Origin: Cruorifilaria tuberocauda
Lineage: Eukaryota; Nematoda; Chromadorea; Rhabditida; Onchocercidae
Assembly (NCBI GenBank): GCA_013365365.1
Contig: JABVXU010000095.1
Span: 1-64,000, forward strand
Length of the DNA: 64,000 nt
Direction of reading: 5' to 3'
The position numbers were made by a program, and so were the translations under genes. Shown here piece by piece: positions 58,073 through 64,000 of this stretch; the stretch's first letter is position 1; each line of letters begins with the position of its first letter. Below the pieces are notes generated by a model that ran no database searches, was not told where the DNA came from, and saw only the letters and a program-made list of their open reading frames with translations.

Positions 58073-59389
58073 TGAAAACAGAATTCATATCCTGCATTAT
58101 CTTTTAGATCATGTTTGGTGTAACAAATGAGGAAGAATAAATATTGCCACCAGAATAGTGACGTAAAAAAACAATATCAGAAGCAATTATTGGAATAAGT
58201 CGGTGTGTCGGTATACTTTATCATCTAAAGCTAATAAAGCTAATCTGTGACACCGAGTTTTGGAAAGAATGAATTAACAGTGCTTTATTTCACTTTTGCG
58301 AAACACATATTTGTTTAACATTTTCGGGATTGATGAATTTTAAATAGTGGCGAATTTCAACGCTAGTATAATTATGATAAATTTATCGTCATAAATTTCT
58401 TATTGCAACACTGACTTTAACTACTCAACTTCACTATTCTGCAGTGAATCATGTAGAAATCAAATGGCCGAATAAATACTACAAAACTGGAAGAAGAACG
58501 CTATTACAAGTTAACCCCATTTCTTAATTCTAATAATTGCAGTCAAACTTGCCAATCTTTAACGATTTAGCCCACTATTTATAGCGCAATCTTTGGATGA
58601 CCGTTCACGAATAGAGAAAGATATCGAAAGAGGTGGGAGTATATTTACTTATAAATCCGTATCTCAGAATCTAGAACCATCATATTAAGTATATACATCC
58701 GCCAATATCATTTAATTACGCTTACGCACTAAAAAAGCAATTTAAAAAAAGGCAGTATAAATGAATGAATGAGTAATAAAAGCATGAACAAACCCCGCCT
58801 CGCTGTCATCCTCGGATACCTTATCAATCCACTGTAATATCGGTCGCATCAAATTGGCGAGATCATGCGATGCTTGAAATGCGAAAAGCTACTCATTGTT
58901 TCCTTAGCAACCCCTACCCTTATAAGAACCTTTTGAAGAACTTTATGATGAAGTTATGGTATAAGCTTTGAGTACCAATCATATCAACTTTTATCAGTAC
59001 CTTCTGTAAATGAAAAATTTAAGTTGATTCACGTCGGAAATTTTACAGCTTAGATTATATTTCAAAATTTTGTTACATTTACCAGTACTTTATGTTCAAC
59101 TCTTGACATTAGGAATGCTCGAATTAAAGTATTCAAAATCTGCTCTACTTTACTTTTTTTTCACACCGATCAGGACACATAGAAATGGCACCAAATTAGT
59201 ACCGAGAAAACCACTATTCATCGAACCTGACATGCGTACCTAATCAATAGCTTGCAATAAGTCCTCTGATGGAAAAACTGGTTTTCACATCGCCCAGGCG
59301 ACGATGCGAATGGACGTCTAAAATTCGTTGTTTGAGGATATAGCATTCGATGATTGGAGAAATAAGTGACGACATCGAAATGCTTTGAG
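58073..59389. other. intergenic region between flp-1 and pik-1
   Basis: 1.3 kb with no coding signal on the plus strand. It should contain the flp-1 3' UTR and the pik-1 promoter. An X-box-like 14-mer lies at 58898-58911. A 121-codon minus-strand ORF at 59218-59583 is the shadow of pik-1 exon 1 and its flank. Confidence 0.6.
58898..58911 (-). promoter_or_regulatory. X-box-like (RFX/DAF-19) site, one mismatch
   Basis: The plus strand reads GTTTCCTTAGCAAC and the minus strand GTTGCTAAGGAAAC. It fits the RFX X-box RYYNYYATRRNRAC at all but one central position. It lies 479 bases upstream of the pik-1 start, farther than typical functional X-boxes. Such a motif also arises by chance in tens of kilobases. 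Confidence 0.3.
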
Positions 59390-62300
59390 ATGGACATGGT
59401 CGGGATGTCATCCACCAGTGATATGTATGTGTATCTTTTGCCATTCACCGTTCGGAAGCAGTTAGCTGCCATTTTGGATACTGATAATGCTTGGGAATCG
59501 CTAGGTTTGATCATCGCTATTTTCATTTTGGTTTGCGTGTGAAATATAAAAATGTCTGTTGAAAAATAGTTCACTTTTCTCATCTAGATGTGATTTACTT
59601 TAAGCATTTGTGATGCCAGATATTGGGAATACAGATATACGGGCTTGTCGAGATGCAGGGTCTTTCGAAAGTCCGACAGAAAATCTTCTAGCAATATGGG
59701 GCTCAAAAGGTAACAAGGTCATTCAGCTTTACAACTGCCTTGGTCGAGCAAAACTTGTTCGTGCGATGAAAACGATGCATCATCTAGGTGTGTTTTTCCC
59801 GGGTACTTCCTTTTCCTTTTAAAACCAAGAAGTTTGTTAATTTAAGATTTTTATAGTTCTCATTTCTGGACTTATAGTGTATCTGTATGAATTTAAGTAA
59901 TTTATCCTTGATCTGATTTGCATAATTTAAAGTTTCTAGACATCTGATTTTCAATTAGTGACTTACTTGATGAATGCAGTATCCGTCGGTATGAGTGCAA
60001 AAAACGAAACTTTTTGACCTCTAATTAATATTTAAAAACACATGGCATAATCTACTGAAATATTCTCGGTTTTATTTGTAGTAAATCCGCTGTTTTATTG
60101 TTGGGAAGAACAGTGCTTGCAATCTGCAAATGAAAATGGTCAAGAAGATGAGAAAGCAAAAACTTCTCGTTTTTGCTGTTCAAATAAAGTATGCTTTTAG
60201 TATAAGTGTTTCTGTTCCTCAGATTTCTCTAAAGGAAAACAAAAGCAGTCTCTTCAATTTTATTGTGTTGCAGAGTGGTGATCTTTTGACGCGGTGCTTT
60301 GGAGAAATATCTTCGCTGAAATACTCTGATAATATGAGGTGGTTGGATCCAGAGACCGAATAACTATTTCTTAAATTTAAATATTTACTATGAACATAGC
60401 AAGATATAGACTTACATTCCTGATTTTTCTTTTGAGTTATTTCAGTACTTATAGCGACTCATGTGTAATATATAAAACTCTTCAAAATACGCCGTGCATC
60501 AAGTATAATGATATTGTGAGAATTACGGACGATTTTTCACCGAAGAACATTCTTGGAAGTGGTGGTTACGGGACGGTTTATCGAGGAACATGGGAACAAA
60601 CAGAGGTAAGAATTATATTTCTTTCATATTTATAATATCAAGAAATAAATTGCACTAATGTATATTTCTTAACTAGATTTGTAATCTGCGCTAAATGCCA
60701 CTATTCGACTATTCAAAAGATTTTGTACGATATATTTCAGGTTGCAGTGAAACGTATACAGGCTACGAAGGAGTATAGAGTTAAGGTTACTTATAGTTAT
60801 GTTGGAAATATTAATTTCCACAATATTCATGAAGGATTTAATTTTGTTAAAGTAGTAAAAATCCAGAATTAGAATCTTCAGAAAGAGCAAATGCGTCAGA
60901 GTTTTCAAGAACTAAGAATGCTGTCAAAATATCGGCATGACAACATTCTGCCACTTTATGCATATTCACTTGATGGTCCTCAACCTTGTCTGCTTTACCA
61001 GTACATGAGCAATGGTTCATTGTTTGATTGTCTCTTCAAAAAGGTAAGGTTTTATGGTTTTGTAATTTATGTTTTATTTTTGTTTGTTTTATATTTTACG
61101 TGTTATATGTTTTATGTTTTATGGTTTTATATAGTGATCATATTGTAAATTTCTCTTCTCCGTGTATCATTGTTTTATTTTGATTAAAACAATCTCATAC
61201 TGTATGAAAAAGCTAGCATGGGATAGTTCTAATCGCTCGATACAAAGATTCGCATTTTATTAGTCACTGGAGATGTGTCGCATGTGTAGTAAGTTATCAT
61301 AAGCCACAATTTTTACTGCCAGTTTTTCCCTAATCTATCAATAAGTTTCAAATACTTCATAATTATTTGTTTGATGGCCTTTTAAACCAGTATAATGCAG
61401 TATAATTTTGCAGAAACCCATGGTTCTTACTTGGGTGCAACGTTTATCTATAATGGTAGGTTGCGCTCGTGCTCTACATTATCTCCATTCTGTTACGAAG
61501 AATCCAATAATTCATGGAGATGTAAAATCAGCGAACATTTTGCTTGACAAACACTTGGAACCAAAATTAGGTGATTTTGGTTTATGCCGAGATAGCTTTT
61601 CAAAAGTTAGTGTGTATTTTTTTGTTGAAACCTTGAACTATGGTGAATCATCTACTATGATTTATAATGGTAAGGACTACCATTCATCAGTGAATGCAAA
61701 GAATGTATAAAGCAGGATAACTGGGAAGATGATGGTTTCGTTATCGCTTCTCACGTCAAAGGGACATTGGCATATCTGCCGCAAGAGTTTTTGACAGGGT
61801 TTGTTATTTGGAGCTTTTATGGAAACCTTGGTATTTCGCTTTTTTTAGAGCATTTCGTATAAATTCTTTGTAACATACATCTTGAATTAATGAATAATGA
61901 TGATAAAAGCAATATCAAATTTATCAGTCTTTCATGAATTCGGTTTTTTCTGATCGTTGTTTTTCTTACTTCAGAAGGATAATTAGTACAAAACTTGATG
62001 TATATGGTTATGGCATAGTATTGTTAGAAGTTGCTACGGGATTAAAGCCTCATGTTGTCAAACGGGATCCACAAAATATCGTAGAATATGTTAAGAATCA
62101 TCAAAGATTTGGTGGAAAGTACGAAGATGTTTTAGCTGATCACCAATGCGAATTTACCAGTGGTTAATTTTTTTACAAGATAAATTTGTTTTGGTAGTCG
62201 AATCTGTCATTTTCTCATGGTCAGTTAGTTCGTAAAAATTTGCTTACAGATAAAAAGTTGTCTAGAATTTTATTTTGAAATATTATTGATAAGAACTTTT

Positions 62301-62431
62301 CAGATGTAGACATCAGTTACTTCAATCTAATTCTACAAACTGGACTAAAATGCGTGGTGCGAGATTATCGAAGAAGACCGACATTTCGCGAAATCATCAA
62401 TGCATTTTTATGCATATATAACAGTGTTTAG
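59390..62431 (+). CDS. pik-1: PIK-1, IRAK/Pelle-family kinase with death domain
   Basis: Adaptor kinase; in C. elegans PIK-1 acts with ACTL-1 and NFKI-1 downstream of the IL-17 receptors in neurons. Exons: 59390-59504, 59605-59787, 60082-60188, 60223-60338, 60446-60605, 60741-60785, 60882-61043, 61414-61613, 61691-61798, 61975-62162, 62304-62431; 503 residues, all phases joining. Death domain at about 12-95 (LPFTVRKQLAAILDTDNAWE, then SLAFVMPDIGNTDI). Kinase at about 197-500: P-loop GSGGYGTV (211-218), VAVK with Lys231, HGDVKSAN (Asp332), GDFG (Asp350), then GTLAYLPQEF, a typical IRAK activation segment. Gly precedes the catalytic Asp, the non-RD form that IRAK and plant receptor-like kinases share. 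The exon 1/2 junction (phase 1, AAG acceptor at 59604) was chosen because it restores the WxxLA death-domain motif. The start is the first ATG of the open frame, right after a GAG that could be a trans-splice acceptor. Exon 60741-60785 is only 45 bases. Confidence 0.92.
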
Positions 62432-62655
62432 TTAAAACATGGAAGAAATGAGAACGCAGACTGATGTTTCTGTTTTCAAAGTTATTGTTTATATGCCAGA
62501 ATTTGATGAATGTGAGTGTTGTGCTATACTTAGTCTCTTTTTTATGATGCTTAAATACTTTAGTGTTTTCTTTAAAGCTGTGTTTGGTACATTTATGGTT
62601 AATGTATTGGATTGTTAATTTTATTATGTTAATTTTATTTGAGTGCTGGGTTCCA

Positions 62656-62661
62656 AATAAA
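62656..62661 (+). terminator. probable pik-1 polyadenylation signal AATAAA
   Basis: AATAAA lies 225 bases after the pik-1 stop and 157 bases before the next start codon. It is the best-placed canonical signal in this gap. Confidence 0.5.
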
Positions 62662-62810
62662 AATGTTGATAAAGAGATTGCTAAATAATTTTATTAGATT
62701 CCCACTCCTTATTTGGTCAAGCTTTAACCAGAATTTCTCGTTACTGAAGGTTAAGGAATACATCTTTATATAATTAAGGGGCAAATTGATTCGTTAATAA
62801 TTAAAACTAT

Positions 62811-62817
62811 TCTAGTG
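62811..62817 (+). promoter_or_regulatory. possible spliced-leader acceptor before the zinc-finger gene
   Basis: CTATTCTAG ends two bases before the start codon at 62818. With the short 386-base gap after pik-1 and the upstream AATAAA, this fits a nematode trans-splice site, perhaps SL-type processing of an operon. It is inferred from position only. Confidence 0.4.
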
Positions 62818-63472
62818 ATGGATAGTCGTACTTCTGAACGGAGTGCATCAAATTGCGTGGAAATTCGTATGACAGAGGACGAGTTAAGAGCAGGGTCTTC
62901 TGTAGCATTTTGCGAAATTTGTTCGCGTACATTTGCAAACAAAAACGCATTCCGTCTGCATCAGGTGAAGACACATAACCGTGTATATGGGGAAACTGAT
63001 TCAGCATTATTTCATCGAAAACGAGTTACTTCAAGTAGGTGGTAGTCCATGATTCGCTGATATTTTTCATCTCCTTGGTCTTTTTGGGATGGATGAAAAA
63101 AACTTCTAGTAATAAATTGGTGGTCAAGTAAATCTAAGTTTACAGTTTTCAGGAAGTGAAAAGCATTACTTCTGTCCTGCTGGTGGTTGTCGGTTCAACA
63201 GTAGTCGCTCTTTCAGCGCTTACAAACTTCTTCGTCAACATTTTTTTAAAGTTCACGGTGAAAAACGTTTTAGGTGATATTTTCTTATGCTTTTTATTTA
63301 ATCTGACTTGTCACTTTTCACTTGCTTTTTTCTGTTAGGTGTTTCATGTTTTTTAATAATTCATTGTACTTGTAGATGCGATAAATGCAAAACAGCAAGA
63401 TTCAGTTTGCAGCGTGATCTATTATACCATCAAAAAAAGCGGTGTCTTTTCAAAGGAGGAATGTTGTATTAA
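62818..63472 (+). CDS. C2H2/C2HC zinc-finger protein, ASCIZ/ATMIN-like
   Basis: Probable nuclear zinc-finger protein. Exons 62818-63034, 63153-63273 and 63376-63472 join in phase to give 144 residues and a stop. Finger 1: FCEICSRTFANKNAFRLHQ then KTH. Finger 2: YFCPAGGCRF, then SFSAYKLLRQHFFKVH. Finger 3: CDKCKTARFSLQRDLLYHQ, ending in a Cys (KKRC), a C2HC pattern. The second and third fingers, with QHFxKxHxEKRFxC between them, resemble ASCIZ/ATMIN, the ATM-interacting factor that activates the dynein light chain LC8 gene. ASCIZ proteins are much longer, with a tail of LC8-binding TQT motifs, so this model may be only the first part: the stop at 63470-63472 could be in an unspliced intron, and later exons may run off the window. 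Family assignment is moderate; zinc-finger identity is strong. Confidence 0.65.
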
Positions 63473-64000
63473 TTGTTCAGTATCTTTTCTTTCAGAAATA
63501 ACGTTCTACCTTTATTAATTATTTTTTACTGATGTCCCGATGTCCTAGATTCGCTGATATCCTAGATTGTGTAGTGGTTGGTTTTCTATCTATAAAACCT
63601 TATAGGCTGTATTTTATATTTTTAGACAGTGACCATACGTCCACATTAATTCAAATGAAATTGAACTGTCCAGAAGTAGAAAAATGTTCAAGAAAATTAT
63701 CTACGAGAAACAGCAATCAAAATCTGGTGTCTACATCATCTGAGTTAGTTGAGAAATATCTTTGCTATATTCCTGCGTTTATATATAATTATCGCTAATA
63801 CAGTTTTTCAGAAATAAAACCACAAACATTATCCTGATCAATGTGAGCGCTGTTCAGACAAGTCGTACACCATCTTTCAGAGAAATTCAGCCGAAAGCAA
63901 AGTAAGTCGTAGCTAGTTTTTACCCGCAGTATAAATTATTGATAATAATTCATGTTAAACCTCTACTTGCAAAAAGAAAATCCAGTGTTCCGATGATGAA
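63473..64000. other. right edge: possible further exons of the zinc-finger gene
   Basis: Two acceptors (TTTTTAG before about 63627, TTTTTCAG before 63811) head open stretches. The second ends at a good donor (GTAAGT near 63900). In one frame this last stretch reads YPDQCERCSDKSYTIFQR, which looks like a zinc-finger fragment, but a TAA just after the acceptor blocks that frame. No join with exon 63376-63472 keeps both frame and zinc ligands, so nothing is called. Confidence 0.35.

Noticed and set aside
59218..59583. 121-codon minus-strand ORF
   Set aside because: It is the antisense shadow of pik-1 exon 1, whose plus-strand product forms the first part of the death domain.

Overview
This window is nuclear DNA from a nematode. 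It is AT-rich and holds seven intron-dense genes whose closest recalled relatives are C. elegans proteins, plus one zinc-finger gene at the right edge. Small introns (mostly 60-400 bp), a relaxed 3' splice consensus and an flp-1 neuropeptide gene point to Nematoda, probably a clade III (spirurid/filarial-type) species. The species cannot be named from the sequence alone. All gene models were built by hand, joining exons by splice sites, reading-frame phase and protein homology recalled from memory. Coordinates of weak exons may be off by a few bases.

Layout. 1-7550: mostly non-coding, with two weak exon candidates, pyrimidine tracts, microsatellites and an 81-bp near-palindrome. 7551-11410 (+): DYRK2-class kinase MBK-2, 5' end not resolved. 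11411-16853: long convergent 3' intergenic region. 16854-27056 (-): complete 28-exon PDZD8 orthologue (TM-SMP-PDZ-C2-C1-coiled coil), an ER contact-site lipid-transfer protein. 27057-31040: intergenic, with a perfect 25-bp hairpin. 31041-35593 (-): SIRT1/SIR-2.1 deacetylase with a C-terminal ESA-like activating segment. 38916-42876 (-): SLC22 organic-ion transporter. 46545-55191 (-): IFT122/DAF-10, an intraflagellar-transport-A subunit, 30 exons. 55560-58072 (+): FLP-1 FMRFamide-like neuropeptide precursor, head to head with daf-10 across 368 bp. 59390-62431 (+): PIK-1, the IRAK/Pelle kinase with a death domain. 62818-63472 (+): ASCIZ/ATMIN-like C2H2 zinc-finger protein, 386 bp downstream of pik-1 and possibly co-transcribed with it.

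How the genes relate. There is no single pathway. daf-10 (cilia), flp-1 (neuropeptide) and pik-1 (IL-17/IRAK signalling in neurons) have nervous-system roles in C. elegans, and sir-2.1 and mbk-2 are broad regulators. As I recall, mbk-2, sir-2.1, the PDZD8 gene, daf-10, flp-1 and pik-1 all lie on C. elegans chromosome IV, and daf-10/flp-1 are immediate neighbours there. The window therefore looks like a conserved chromosomal block with one old micro-linkage.

Best points for a second look: three of the eight FLP-1 peptide repeats have lost their amidation or core residues while keeping their positions; the daf-10/flp-1 divergent pair; GC-AG introns in two genes; about ten introns with AAG or GAG acceptors; a probable pik-1/zinc-finger operon; several perfect or near-perfect DNA hairpins. 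I saw no mobile-element ORF, rRNA, tRNA or CRISPR array.
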